64,000 nt of DNA from Combretum micranthum (GCA_024138025.1 JAMXBD010000095.1:62001-126000), one strand, 5' to 3'; counted from the stretch's first letter, positions 11,804 through 24,589 are shown. Notes: a model not told the origin generated them from the sequence alone. A program made the numbers and translations.

Positions 11804-13429
11804 ACAAATAAAACAAAGTAGATACAAATAAAATACAAATGTAGGTCAGATATAAATAAGATACATATGAAAAATAGATGATTCAAACAGACCTATAATG
11901 GGATTAACTTTCTAACCCCTTTCACCTTAGCCTATATATGTAAATCTAAATCAAGATTAAGCTTAAAAACCTTTGAATCAAATTTAGTTATCTACATTTT
12001 GCCCCTAAACAAAGTAATTTAGGTAGTCTTGAAGGGGTTTAGGCATTGCTTCAGCCTTTTATAAATAACTAAGGCCAATGTAGCTGTATTACTACCTAGC
12101 ACATTCTCATGACTGAGCATATTATTTTACTAGTAGACTATGTTATAGGATCTTAGAATTGGCATTGTAGAATAATCGACTTAATTTTCCTTTTAGTTTG
12201 CATCATGCAGAGTTAATATAAAATTGACTTTCCTTATATATGTGTGTGTGTGTATATTGTCTTAAAAAATATTCAATAAGTCATCAAGAAAAAATATGTT
12301 CAATACTTTAGTCTTACATGTCAAACCATTCATTCTCCTAAAAACCTCGATTCAATCAATTTTCAAAACTTTCAATAGTTGGGTTTATTTGAGTATTGAT
12401 AAATATTTTGAAAGAAGACAACAATCTCACATCCTTATCATCTTATGGTCCAATAGATAAAATCTCAACAAATTTCCATATCAATAGTACCACTTCATCC
12501 ATGCCATGCATCCAATACATATGTGTCACAAGGTAAAAGCATATGATACAACAAGACAAAGGACAAGGCAACATTCCTTTATTTTTTTCATTCCTCTAGA
12601 ACGTTTTCTCTTCCTTTTCTCTATCATGTCACTTCCATGAGAAAGAAAGAAAGCTTAAGGAAGCTTCTTCTTTTCTTTCTTTTTTTTTTTTTCCTGAAAT
12701 AATCAATTTCCATTTTCTTCTTATTTCCAATAGAATGTAGGGTTAAGGTTTCTAAAACCTTTAAGCCTCATGACATGAAGCAAAGAGATGAAAAAGATGA
12801 AAGCTTCATTCATTCCCCCATTATTTTTTCGTGAACTAAGATAGCCGATAACCAAAATATGTTTATTAATCGTATTTTTAGTTATAACCATGACAATTAA
12901 ACCCTTTTGTTTCATAATTTCATTAAAAAATTGCAAATAAACAAATCAAATAACTATAAAACCAACATATAAAGAATATAAGTCTAATTCAATATTACAC
13001 AAATTAAAACTTGATGTCCTCTTCTTAATCCAAATTACAACACAATAGCAACACAATAATCAAAATATAAATGTTTTAATTATAACATGTCTCAAATTAT
13101 AATATATTTTAAGGTTTTTATCTTTTTCTATATATTTTTTTAAAAAATTAATTATATATATATTATATATAAGATACTCATAAAAATCGAATCGATTAAT
13201 CGTTAACCATTAATTTCTAGTAGTTACAAACTGAAACTAAAAACCCAAAAAGTACAAACCATAATTCTAAACTGAAATCAACAAATTGGCTAATCATATT
13301 TTTTGGATTGATTTCTGGTTTCAGTTCGGTTTTTTGGTTTAATAAGCCTATCATACTATATTCATTTCATAGAAATTTAGGCTTGATTTGATTCAATTTT
13401 AGATAAATTCCTATCAATTTTGTAATTTT
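11804..13429. other. AT-rich intergenic DNA, nothing coding recognised
   Basis: Contains a GT run near 12240-12255, a TTTC/T tract at 12670-12692, and AT-rich sequence. Around 13170-13340 are patches of the kind seen at the ends of plant DNA-transposon relics (GGTTTCAGTTCGGTTTTTTG near 13320), but no convincing paired terminus or protein was found. Confidence 0.4.
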
Positions 13430-14690
13430 ATTGCTTTAATGTTGTTTTTTGAGTTCTTAGAATCAAGAAAAGAAGAAATAAAGCGTTTTTTATCGGATTT
13501 GGAGCAAAACAATAGCAAAATTCAAAGATAGATTTTCATCGTGGCCATTTAAAATGCCTGTCGAGGGCAAAATTACTAGGTAAAGTTCCTAATCACACCT
13601 AAAATCGAGCCATCGACATGACCCTTGGTTTACACTGATTTGCACTAAGATTATTGAATCATGGACTTCATGATACAACACAAATTATGTCCTGAGTTAA
13701 GCCCTAGATTCTACCTACGATTAAAGCTGAGCCAAAATTCGAGCCTTTGATGAAAAAAATATAGCTTAGACTACGGCCAAACTTCGAGCCTTGGATCAGA
13801 CCTATGAAAAGTGACCCTATCTAGTTGTCACGAATTAGCTCGCTCAACAATACAAACATGAAAATAAGGACGATTTTTGTTATAAAGAATTTTCACGTAA
13901 GCAAGTAAAATCTTCATGATTTCTATGTCTGTAGCTTACAAATAAATGTACACAGACGTCCAATAAAGAGTTTACCTTATGTAACAAGTTACTAACTTTG
14001 TAGTGAGAGAAATCTTTAGTGAAATAATTGTTTTTTCTTGCTAAGGAATTTCAAGTTTTCTAGATAAAATCATTTTGACCCATTATTTTTTTTACAAGAC
14101 CCATTTATGCTTAATCTATAATATTCTTGTGTATTTTCATATTATTTCTCTTGAATCTATGTTTAAAGTTTACATATATAGAGAAATAATCATACTAACT
14201 TAGAGTTTGTGAATCTAAATTCTAACTCATGTGATTTCAACGCGCTTTTTAATTAAATATTGACTGGATATTTGTATTTAGTAGCTCAAACTTAACTTCA
14301 TGGGTTTATATGTGTTATGTACCTTTTAGATCCTTATCTAATTTCAACTGAAAAGATCGAGAAATCATTCTTTTAAATAGATCTTACCTACTAATGAAGT
14401 TGCTCATAATCACCTTGAGAGAGGGATGATGAAATTTTCTTTCACATATTTTTAAATTGCCAAAATGGTTTTTTAAATAAATGATTCTTAAATTTTATGT
14501 GGATCTATATTGCTGATAACTTATGAAGAGATTCTAGTGGTCTGATCTAGATTTAAAGTTTCTCACCTTGAGAGAGGCTTTAACTTATATTCATGAGTCT
14601 AATAGTGCAAATATACCTAACAAGCAACTCTCTGAGTTTGTTAAAAAATTACATAATGGTTTCATTATGTTTTTTGCACACCCTTAATTG
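13430..14690 (+). mobile_element. Gypsy LTR-like block, family copy 2
   Basis: Plus-strand relative of the block at 8846-10380. The stretch from about 13980 to 14680 matches its reverse complement over several hundred bases: a shared TTAGAGTTTGTGAATC region, CATGTGATTTCAA, CTACTAATGAAGTTGCTCAT, GAGAAATCATTCTTTT, and AGAAGAGATTCTAGTGGTCT. The 3' section with the CCCTAAGGAAT-like motif is missing, so it is truncated near 14690. The start near 13430 is approximate. No coding capacity. Confidence 0.45.
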
Positions 14691-15449
14691 TAGATGAAGA
14701 GGAGATTCAAACATGGATGTTTGTACTTGATGAGCATTGCCCAATAAAGTTGATGATGAATTTCCACTCATGTTGGTTATGTATAGAGATAATGAAAATG
14801 CATGATCTAGCTATTGGACTCATGTATGTTTTTTTTTTTTATTCACCGTTGACTCCCTCAAGATAGATGTCCTAAGACACATAAGATATATCTTGTTTAA
14901 TGCAATTATATGGAATATTTTGTAGTTATGCATTCCATTGATGCCAACAAATAATTAGAATCTAATTTGGGCCAATTAGTCACATGTCTTAATCCTTTTG
15001 GATACACGAGACGTATAGGAGACAAATCAAGTTCGAATTTGCTAGAGCTTTGATCATATGGCTTATGTAACTATTGTTGGACTTAGTGGTGGTATTTTGT
15101 AGTTATAGAACTATATTAGTGTCTTCATCAATTACTACACTCGGTAGCACAAGAAATCCACATACATGTTTAGGTACCCTCTTATCTTTACTCTTTCTTT
15201 TTTCTTTTTTCTTTTTTTTTTTTGAGTCATTTATGTTAATCCTAGATTTGATAATAAACTTGTGGGAAAAGCTAATATGTAGACTTTATGCATGGTCTTA
15301 AGGTTGTAATACATGACTTTAATGACATCTTGGTAGAGGAAGAAGAATGGTATAAAATTGGTGTAAACCAACACAAGGCTAGTCTTTGCTAAAATTGGAT
15401 GAATAAAGGTAAGCTTATTGATGTGCTCTCACCGACTATATCAAATTAT
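14691..15449. other. Unassigned spacer
   Basis: Short broken frames only. A 75-codon frame at 15074-15301 is driven by a T/C-rich tract (about 15186-15225) and has no family signature. It may be degraded internal sequence of the adjoining LTR-type repeats. Confidence 0.3.
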
Positions 15450-16860
15450 AAATTTATAAACCAAAGTTAATTCCTATGATCAAGCCAGGTAAGTATACCT
15501 ATCTAGAGTAGTATAGGATTAGAATGGGTGTTGTCCACAGGGATCTAAAGAGCAAGTACAAGTAGTATCCTTTTTCTACTATCTAGCTTAAGTCTTTAAG
15601 TGTAAATACTAACTAAAATCACTAATTAACCAAATAAACTAGATTACTAGCCTTATAATTGATTTTGAGTGCTTTTTAAAAGATTAATTCAATTAAAAAA
15701 CCATACCCTAATCTTGATCTACCCTAAACTTTAAAATCTCATGATAATGGATTGGATAGCAATTATCTAGTTCTCAAACTGCAGAGATTCAAAATTAAAT
15801 CAACTACTCCCTCGAGTTAATTGATTGTTAACCTTATACGGGATAGTAGAGACCCTTCCCTCACCAATGCCCCATAAGATTGCATTAAAGAGCAAAAACC
15901 CTAATTAGAGATCAAATCTTTATTGCAAAAATCTAAAGTTTCCTACCTCTAGGTAAAACATGCAAATCTCTATTCATGAGGATCTACCTTCTTAGATAAA
16001 AAACCTCTTTCTATCTATCAAGAATCAAACATGTAACATATTTAGACATAATTTATTACAAGACAATTAAAGTACATGAATAGATTCAAGAACATTAATA
16101 TTATCAATCGAACATCAATTGTAGTGCATTGTTTAGGGTTTCACAAGATTGGGACATGAAAAATTTACTCCTCTATGGAGTTTACAATAAAAGCACAAGA
16201 TCTAGAGAAGTAAAGATTAAAAAACATAAGAAAACCCTTTCATGTTTTTTGATCTTCAATATGTCCTTGCACTCCTCCACTTGAAGCTCATAATTTTACT
16301 CTCCTAGGGTTTTTAAAATATCTAAGAATGATAATAATGCCCTAAATTATGAAATAAAACACGTATTTATAGTTATGAAACCATGGGTGGTTTGCACGGG
16401 CTTCTACACGGTCGTACTCGAGGCTATACACTCTAGAATAAAGTGAAATTCGGCAATTAAAGCTTTGCAAGAACTCCTGTAAGGCCATGCATGGGGTTGC
16501 GCACCCTAGAGTTCCTTCTTTTCTTCTCTAGTTGAATTTCCTCCTTCAGCACTACTCTTTGCATAATTTGTGCAGTAGCTGGGGCATACTTTCAAGATAT
16601 ATCCTGGTCACTTGTTGCCTTTTAGTAATGTTAAAGGTTGTGCACATGTGAAAATATCCTTTTCCTATACTTTGCCAAATTTCGACTCGTTTTTGCTCGT
16701 ATCATCCTTAAATCTTTTAAATATCTTCTCCAAACCTTGAAATCAAATGCTAAGCACTTTAGTACCATTTTCTTGATAAATCCACATAAAATCCATACAA
16801 AATTATATCCAATGAGTACTAGAAATAAAGGCCTTTTGCTACTTATTACTTATTAACTTG
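15450..16860 (-). mobile_element. Gypsy LTR-like block, family copy 3
   Basis: On the minus strand this block ends with CCCTGTGGACAACACCC followed by AGTATAGGTATACTTACC-type sequence, the same arrangement as copies 1 and 4. It also has a central GC-richer section with ACACGGTCG and CATGCATGGGG motifs (about 16380-16500) like the section at 60050-60450 in copy 5. It is noncoding. Boundaries are approximate, and no exact target duplication was identified. Confidence 0.42.
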
Positions 16861-17599
16861 GGTTGTTCTTTTCTTGCCTCTCTCTCTCTCTCTCGCTCTC
16901 TCTCTCTGCCTTTGCTCAACTAGACTAACATAAGGAAATGGTTGTTTTCACTCATTCAAACCCATATTAATAGTTATTGAGTTGATAGCGAGTGGTTAGA
17001 CTTATTTTTAAAGTATAAACTATTTCATTTCACATACACATAATTTGACCATAGACTAATTTTACTAAATACTTGATCTAATATTAGTGGAGGAGTCTAA
17101 GCTTAAGCTTTTCCATTTTCAACCAACTTTATCGCCCCGATTTTAAAAACTTTGTTTAATAAAATTGGATTATTCAAGTAATTATACTAGTGGTCTTAAA
17201 GAATTTACGTCTAGATTGTGAAAGTGGAATTACAAAGTTTTTGAAATCGTTGATGTCCAAGAAAAAGTGAACTTACAGATGTTTAGAGGCTCTTAATGAT
17301 GGTACCCTATCATAAAAATTGAATCTTAAATAGATTTTGGATGAGGATCAACTTTTAGAGTTGATAATGGTAGTCTATACTAAAATATAATGATTGAATA
17401 AGAATTAAGTGTAGGATTGGTAATGAAGTTGGCCATTTGGGTGGTTTATGTTTGTTGGAGGAAATGAAATTATATTTGGCACAACTTATCACGTTGCCTA
17501 GGATCCAAAATGTATTGATCAGTATTTGAGCTTCATAGGTGGTATATGATCATAGATGGCAAACAAAATCAATAACAAGTTAAAGCTTATTCCCAAATC
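16861..17599. other. Spacer with a (CT)n microsatellite
   Basis: A CT-rich tract runs from about 16877 to 16909, broken by one CG step. The rest is AT-rich, and no protein or paired repeat was recognised. Confidence 0.45.
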
Positions 17600-19080
17600 T
17601 TGTTATGATCATATTCAAGGCAAATGTACCTATCAATGATGGTAGTATAGATTTAGAGTACAAGTGTCGATCCTACAGGGACAATGAATACTAGCACTTA
17701 CTATTCTTCTATTGTTCAACCTACAAAAGAGGATAGTTAATCAAGGTATATTGTCGATTTTCTTGAATGGTGAAGACTCCTAATCTAATCAAATCTCTCT
17801 CTCGAGACTATTGAAATCTTATCCTTGGTTATTTAATTGGAAATTCTCCCTAATTAAAACCCCTTCGATAGCTTTATTGATCTAGAATCCCCTTATTAGG
17901 TTTCATCCTAATCCTGAAGAATCACACCATCTTATTCCTAAGATTGCATTCAACTTCTTTCAATTGTGTAGAAAAATCATACAAACAAATTTTCAATTAA
18001 TTTACATGAATATCAAATCAATAATCAATATTATGGATTATTAACTAAAAATAGCAATAAAGATAGTACAATTGACTTCAAGAAATCAAGTAATATATTC
18101 AAATTAATGAAAAAAAATCATATATTCAACTTAAGGTTCATCAAAATCTAAACAAATAAATTACTCCTCTATGGAAGAAGTATTCATCATTCAAAAATAT
18201 AGACAATCAAGCATAACATATAGTCACAATTCAAAAAATTAAGCTTAAATTAACTTGCTAAGATAAGCTACATAAATTTGTATAACTAGACCTATGCCTC
18301 TGCTGCCCTTCGATCTTTCCCTTTTTGTAGATGTTCTTTAAGCTTTAAAAAAAGAAAATTTCCTTTGCCTAAAAAAGGAAAGCTGAGTTCTTAAAGATTA
18401 GGAAAGTTGCATGTCCTTGATGAGCAATCTAAGGTTTTGATTTAAGAAGTAGCCTTCCTGGGAATGGAAAGTTGTTAGGTTTCTTAAGCGTAAGGAGTGG
18501 AACCTCTAAACCTTCTTATTTTAAGTGTAAATACATTTATTTCTAAGTCCAAGAAGCTGACTTCCCTTTTTTAATTCGTTTCCTAAAAATATCCTACTGC
18601 TAGATTGAGACAACTTGGATAGGTCATGTTTTTCGGTCATGTCCGGGTCTTTTCAAAAGGGAAATCGACATGACAAGGACACAAGCTATCTCGAAGTCAT
18701 GTAACTTTCTGTGGCCACTTTTCTGGAATTGACGCGACTTGCAACATGTCATGTTGGTTGCTAAACCAATTCTCTAAATTGACACGACTTGCGACATGTC
18801 ATGTCGTAGTCATATCATGCCAAAACTTCAAATTTCACCCACAAATGTGTATTTTATTGACATGGCTTGGAGACACGATATCTCCTTATAGTGCTGACCA
18901 CATTTTGCTTCCAAAATTTGTATTTTTGACCCGAAATTGCTTTTTTTTGTGTGTAAATTATCTCATTTAAATACCCAAAAGCATAATTTAATGATTTTAA
19001 GTGCTAAATCTATAATAATTGTCAATAAAAAGGATCAATAAAAGTATGTTCTAGCACTAATAAGATAAGAATAAATTCAA
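17600..19080 (-). mobile_element. Gypsy LTR-like block, family copy 4
   Basis: Same organisation as copies 1 and 3 in the same orientation: on the minus strand the 3' end carries CCCTGTAGGATCGACACTTG and GATAGGTACATTTGCC, preceded by an AT-rich section. A central part (18600-18860) repeats GACATG/CATGTC words. The adjacent LINE fragment begins at about 19090. The frame at 18746-18970 falls inside and is not a gene. Ends are approximate. Confidence 0.42.
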
Positions 19081-19089
19081 TTTATCAAT

Positions 19090-20169
19090 AGTTATCAAGT
19101 ATTGATGATTTTTATGCAGGATTTTATCAAAATTGCTAGGATACTATGGGTAATTCTATTTGTTCTTCAATAAAGTATGATTTTACTTCTAGATTAATGG
19201 ACCATATGGTCAACTAAATGCTTCTTCTTATCCCTAAAAAGATAGGAGTCAATTATGTGTATGGATTTGCCCATTTAGCTTGTCTACAACGATTCATATA
19301 GTTATCACAATAGTTCTAGTACACCAACTTTGACCAAACCTGGAGGACAACTCACTTTTCAACCCAAAGTAGCTAGCTTCTTTCTTAGGTGAAGTGTTGG
19401 GATCATGTCTTTTTAATGCATGAATTAATGACACATATATTTTCAAAGAAAGGGGAAAAGGATTACATGATGCGGAAATTAGAGTTGGGAAAAGCTTATA
19501 ATAGGATTGAGTAAGATCTCGTCGTCGAATCCCTTTGTTTGCATCATGCCTTTTGGCTACCCAATTTGCAATTACTTTTTATGGACATCTTACTTCTTTT
19601 TTTCATCATCTAGGGGTTCATGACAAGGTGATCCCTTGTAGCCCTTACCTATTTATTTTAACTTTGGACATACTAAGCAGATTGGCTGATCATATGGAGC
19701 CATCGAAGCCTTGGAAACCATTTAGGTAGAGTAAAAGTGATTAATCTATTTCCTCCATATATTATTTTGGCTAATGACCTATTCTTTAAGGAAGTTACTA
19801 TTGAGAATGCAATATACATGTCATAATCTATGACTCAATTTGATGAACTATTAGGACAAAGAGTGAATGCAGATATATCGAGGATGATTTTCTCCTTAAA
19901 TGAGCATCCGAAAGTTAATGAGCAATTTATAGCCTTACTGGTTATCGCTAGAGTGATCACTATGGCAAATGTCTTGGTTTCTCAATAATTTAACATAGCA
20001 ATTTAAATGAAGAAGGACTTAGCTTCTCCTTGAAAGTAAGATAAGTGTTCTCCTACTTTAAGAATATCGAGAGTTTATCTTCCTTTATTCAAGTTGTTCT
20101 TATCGTTCTAGTTAGGTTGTGGCGAATTTATTGATGGAGTTTTTGTGAATCATGCATGTGTATATATAT
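19090..20169 (+). pseudogene. LINE-1-type reverse transcriptase fragment
   Basis: Plus-strand frames, shifted against each other, give the plant L1 reverse transcriptase order. First comes LLIPKKIG (about 19213), then KLELGKAYNRIE (about 19471-19507), corresponding to the usual LEKAYDRLEW. Next are SPYLFILTLDILSRL (about 19636-19683) and WKPFR. Last is LANDLFF (about 19770), where the catalytic YADD-type pair reads ND. The protein would copy element RNA into DNA at a nicked target. Several stops and frameshifts and the changed active site make it inactive. Its 3' side was interrupted by the Tekay-like element at 20170, and a related 30-base segment reappears at 47115. The 5' half of the LINE is absent. 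Confidence 0.7.
20165..20169. repeat. Target duplication TATAT, left side of Tekay-like element
   Basis: TATAT directly precedes the 5' LTR start (TGTAATATA). The same TATAT stands at 47085-47089 after the 3' LTR. The word has low complexity, but the match is exact and at the right place. Confidence 0.7.
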
Positions 20170-20845
20170 TGTAATATAAAGACAAATGTTTTATAAAGAA
20201 GGGTAAAAATGTCATTTAATTAAAAATAAGAGGATTTTATGGTCCACCTTAATATGTAATTAACTGATTTGTTGTATGGCAGACATGTAACTAAAGACAA
20301 AGAGTTATAACTCAAAGGTTGCTTGGAAGGCCGTCGGCCTTGCCTTCAATGCCTTCGGTATAATTCCTGTGCACCGCTAGCTTTAGGTTAGCCTACATGG
20401 CCTGATTTCTGCCTTTTAAGTTTTAGGTTGCTAGCCTTTCCTATTTGAAAAATTAAAAGTTTTTATATGTTTTCGATATAATCTAAGCTTCTTCCTTCTC
20501 CAAAATCATTCGCGGGTATTAGAAATCTCTCAAAACCTCTTTTCTAGTGATCTTTACATCAAGGGAACTGAAGAATCAAGATCAAGATAAGTTAATTATC
20601 ATCAAATCTTTAGCAATTTCAGGAATAATCTCATCCTAAAGTCTTCTTTTGATGTTGAAAGGAATTTTGGAGAAAAACCTTAAGTCTTATTGAAGAGTTA
20701 GTGTTCTACAATTAAGGAGGAATAAGAATAAAAAAATAGGTACGAATTATCCTTTTCTATTCTTTTGGTGATTTAAAAAGTGAAATCCTTTCTTATTTTT
20801 CTTTATATTTTGATGAGCGTTCTAGTTTTGGAGGAGTTTTTGGAG
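20170..20845 (+). repeat. 5' LTR of Tekay-like element, first part
   Basis: Begins TGTAATATAAAG and aligns with 45183-45900 of the 3' LTR (shared TTGTATGGCAGACA, CCTATTTGAAAAATTAAAAG, GATATAATCTA/CTATATAACCTA). It stops at TGGAG (20841-20845), where copia-1 inserted. Confidence 0.88.
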
Positions 20846-20929
20846 TTTTAAGTTCTGTAATAATGTTTTGATGATAACAAAAGGATGTTCAAATGTTTAA
20901 ATGTTTATGTTTTCTTTGATAAGTATGAT

Positions 20930-21160
20930 TTGACAGAAGCTAATTCAGAACCTTTGAAAGGTTGAGTAAATAAGATTTTATAAAGTCAAAAGCTCTTTCA
21001 GAAATTTCAAACAAGCTTTGGTGTTTAAATAAATTTGATAGAAGTTGTTTCAGAACCTTCAGCAATAGTAAAACGAGTATGATAGAAGTTGTTTCAGAAC
21101 ATTCAGTGATAGTAAAATATTTATGATAGAAACAGTTTCAGAACCTTCAGTTCTGACATT
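20930..21160 (+). repeat. ~44-bp tandem repeats in copia-1 5' LTR
   Basis: Three imperfect units built on TGATAGAAGTTGTTTCAGAA with CCTTCAGCAATAGTAAAA, plus a related lead-in unit. The equivalent part of the 3' LTR has four units. Confidence 0.75.
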
Positions 21161-21539
21161 AATTTTTTCAGATTCGCACGAAATTTTTTACAAACTTGGT
21201 TTTAATATTTTTCAAGACCCAGCTCTACTTGTCTAGTATATTTGGGTAATATACTTGATGTGTTTTGCTTAAGTTGGATTTCATATCATGAGAATCAAAT
21301 CACATCAAGTAAATTTACAAAGATTTTATCCAAAAAAATTTTGGTATCCTCAAATATGTTTTACAAAGATGTTTGAAAGTTTTACAAAGTCTTTATGAAT
21401 CTTGGACAAGAAAAGATGTGGAAGATAAGGTTTGTTTCAACAGAAGATATGTTTGTTACAAGAAAAGATGTGGAAGACAATGTTTGTTTCAAGAGTATAT
21501 ATGTTTGTTACAAGGAGAGATATGGAAGATAAGGTTAGG

Positions 21540-21548
21540 TATATAAAG
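21540..21548 (+). promoter_or_regulatory. TATA-like box in copia-1 5' LTR
   Basis: TATATAAAG is conserved in the 3' LTR near 30678-30686, and it would place the element transcript start in the LTR. Function is inferred from position. Confidence 0.4.
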
Positions 21549-22455
21549 ATAAGTTCTCATAATTTTAAGGGATATCACATTCTCTTTGGATAAACATTAT
21601 AATATCTATAAGTTTATTTTATTGAGACTGTCTAGATTTCAAATCTCATGAATGGAAGCTTATCCAAAGGAAGATCATAAGAGAACATCACGACAATTTG
21701 TTGTAGAAGATCACGTTATCTTATCAAGCATGTCTCATTCAAATCACAGCAAATAAGGAGAAGAAGATCTCGATAACTTCTAGATTAGTTTATCAAAAGA
21801 TTTACAGCAAGAATCAAGGAAATAATCATGATGAAGATTATCCAAGATTTAAAATTCAAATCAGGACAAAAAGAAGCAATCATGTAGTTCTCAAATTTTT
21901 AAAAATAAGGATAAGGATTAATAGATTTATAGTCGAGATATTTGGGAAGAGATATCAATCATTCAAGTAGCTCTTAAACGTTGGAACAAGAAATATATAT
22001 GTGAAAAAGATAGAAAGAGCTTTAGTGACTACATACTTTCACGTAGCAAACAAAAGCATTTTCTCTCTTAAAAAACGAGACTACATTACTTTTATGAATT
22101 TATCTCCTACGTCTGCAATCATTCATTGATCTGAAATTGTGCAAGCCTTCCTTATTGCATTTAGTTTTCAAATCTCTTTTTATTTGTACTAGAAGGAACG
22201 TGTTGTTGCCTTCTTAGCTTGGTAGTTCAGTTACAGGATTAGACTCTGTAGATCGATTATAGCTAGAGGATAGCAGTGAGAATCGAGCAGAAAGGATTGC
22301 ACTATCTTGTAATCTTAAACTTTTTGATATAGTGAAACACAACCGGTATAGACAACCGGGTCCCCGACGTGGAGCTGAAAGAGTGGACTGACGTACAAGG
22401 TGGAACCACTAAATTGCTGCTTGATTTTGTAAGCTCCTGTTTTCTTAGCAATCTG

Positions 22456-22845
22456 AATTCGGATTTAGAGATTGGAACCGGAAAACCGAAACCCTAGAAG
22501 AATACTTTAGGACTAGTTGGACCTGGAAATCCTAAGTCCGGCAATCCCGAGAATGAAACCCTGGAACTATAGAAATGAGTTAGCTCTAGAATATAGCTCT
22601 AAATAATTTATCAAAACATAAAAAGATCAAATTTCAAAGAAATTCATTCGTTTAGGACTCGATAGGGATCTGTTCTCGAAAACCAATCCTCGGGACTCAT
22701 AAATAGAAAAATATTATATAGAACTCGTTAGAACCAAAATTTAATAAGGAATTCAAAAATATAATTGTAAAAATCTTTCAGTTTATAAAAATTATAGTTA
22801 TAGCCTTTTTGTCATATTTTCATTACTATTGGCAATTTAATTGTC
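22456..22845 (+). mobile_element. Fragment of the large solo-LTR family inside copia-1
   Basis: This segment matches the first ~400 bases of solo LTR copy 1 in the same orientation. The AGAACCAAAATTTAAT to CATTACTATTGGCAATTTAATTG section here parallels 808-926. It replaces the end of the copia-1 5' LTR and the primer site. No target duplication was found, which points to recombination or a later deletion rather than a clean insertion. Confidence 0.65.
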
Positions 22846-23073
22846 TAATCCATGATTCTTGGCAGGGTATTTCCATTGGAGATAATGTGATTACAATGAA
22901 TGCAAATTCAGTCCTCACAGATGCTAAGAAAAAGATCATTGAGAACAACAACAAAGCTAAAAATTTGTTGTTAACTACTATTGCTGCTTTAGAATTTTAT
23001 TTGATATCTTCACGTGTAATAGCAAAAGAGATTTGGGATAGATTGAGTGAAACTTATGAAGGAACAAATACAA

Positions 23074-23105
23074 TTAAAGAAACTAAAACTTAAAGAAACC
23101 AAAAC
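23074..23105 (+). repeat. 16-bp direct duplication that shifts the gag frame
   Basis: TTAAAGAAACTAAAAC at 23074-23089 is followed at once by TTAAAGAAACCAAAAC. Sixteen is not a multiple of three, so the duplication changes the frame and ends the upstream reading frame at TAA. Confidence 0.8.
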
Positions 23106-24288
23106 TATTACTTTACTTCAACAATATGAATTATTATTTAAGTTTAAAACTGATGAGTCTGTCAAAGATGCTTTTAACAGGTTCGCTGGCAAAGTGATTG
23201 GTGTGAGGAAAATGCTAAAAATTTTACCACATTCTTAGGATGCTAAGAAAATTGCCATAGAAGAAGCACAGGATCTCAACAAACTTTCTCTTAGCCAACT
23301 AAGAGCAAAGCTAATGGCTTATGAATCTCACAAGAAAACTACACAAAGAGATGAAAGTGGTACCAAAGGGATTGCATTCAAAGCTAAGGAAACTGAATCT
23401 GATGATAGTGGAGATGAAGTTAAAGAAGATATAACATTACTAGCTAAAAAGTTCAACCGATTCTTCAAGAAACAAAGAGGTAACAAATTTAGTGCATTTA
23501 AGAAAACTACTAAATATAAGAAAAATGATGCTGGAAAGGCGTATAAGGAAAAAGAGAAGAAAGAGATCTAGTGTTAGGAGTGCAAAAAGTCAGGACATAT
23601 CAAATATGAGTGTCCTACATTAATAACGAAAATGGAGAAATATAAAAAGAGAAGTCAAGCAATGTTAGCAACATGGAGTGATTTGGATCATACAGAAAGT
23701 AGTACAGAAGATTCTGATGGAGAAGAGGAAGAAGCAAATCTTTGTCTCATGGCTACTTCTGAAGTACATTGTAAATCTGATAATGAAATACCCGAAGATG
23801 ATATGCTTGTTGAATTGAAAAAAGTTGTTAAAAGCTCTTAAAAAGGCTGATTTAAAAATAGCTTAGGATGATAATGAAGTGAAATCACTTAAGAATGAAA
23901 AGGAGGCTTTAAAACAAACAAGTTCTTTACTTGCTGATGAAATTGACATTTTAAAGTATGATATTGAAAAATTTGATGCAGATAATGAAAAATTAAGAAG
24001 AGAATAGTTTGCTAAAAGAAGAAACTGGAGTTTTGAAAGTAAAAAAAGATGAATTATCCAATTCAATAAAGGATACTTTTAATAAATTTGATGAAAGTGA
24101 CAAAAAATTAACAATGTTGATTTCATCTCAAAGATTATCCTTTGAAAAGCATGGTTTAGGATATGAACATGGATCTAATTCTAATACATCTAAGAAAACC
24201 GTGTTTGTAAAAGCTAAACCAAACACAATTAATAAATCAAGTGTTAAAAGCAAGATTTAAAGATAAATCTCGTGAAAAGGAGTTATAC

Positions 24289-24360
24289 ATGCAATACCAG
24301 AAGGTATTCCAGAAGATATCCTTCTCATTAAAACAATACCAGAAGGTATTCCAGAAGTTA
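24289..24360 (+). repeat. Direct repeat of a ~22-bp unit in copia-1 gag
   Basis: AATACCAGAAGGTATTCCAGA occurs at about 24293 and again at about 24339, separated by ~25 bases. The words are also partly palindromic (CCAGAAGG/GGTATTCC). A looser relative (CCAGAAGGTAATACAAAAGG) occurs near 25982. Confidence 0.7.
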
Positions 24361-24589
24361 TCCAATTTAGAATAACATGAAACTGGTAAACAACAAGTAT
24401 TGGAATAACATTTCATATACATGTTTCTTTTGTAATAAACCAGGTCATATTGAGAAATATTGCTATTATAAAAAAAAAAAAAAAAACAAGCTCAGTAATG
24501 AACAAGCTAGACAAAAAAATCAAACGAGATTGTCTTACAAAGGACCTAAACTTGTTTGGGTTCCTAAAAAGGTTTAATCCTTTTGAATT

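Larger units (their letters stand above)
20846..22455 (+). repeat. 5' LTR of copia-1, 3' end lost
   Basis: Aligns with the 3' LTR at 29955-31727. The first dinucleotide reads TT instead of TG. It has a TATA-like TATATAAAG at 21540. Similarity stops near 22455, where a fragment of the large solo-LTR family takes over, so about 150 bases of LTR end and the primer site are missing. Confidence 0.82.
22860..24580 (+). pseudogene. Copia-1 gag
   Basis: Encodes a broken copia Gag, the particle and RNA-binding protein. The upstream part has KEIWDRLSETYEG (about 23026-23064), typical of the UBN2-type gag domain. After an acidic segment comes a first zinc knuckle at about 23574-23621 (C-x2-C-x4-H-x4-C, GHIKYEC) with stop codons just before and inside it. 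A Lys/Glu-rich predicted coiled coil follows (about 23870-24130), and a second knuckle (CFFCNKPGHIEKYC, about 24421-24462). The frame is shifted at 23074-23105 by a 16-bp duplication and broken by several stops. Start codon and true N-terminus are uncertain because the leader was replaced by solo-LTR sequence. Confidence 0.75.
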
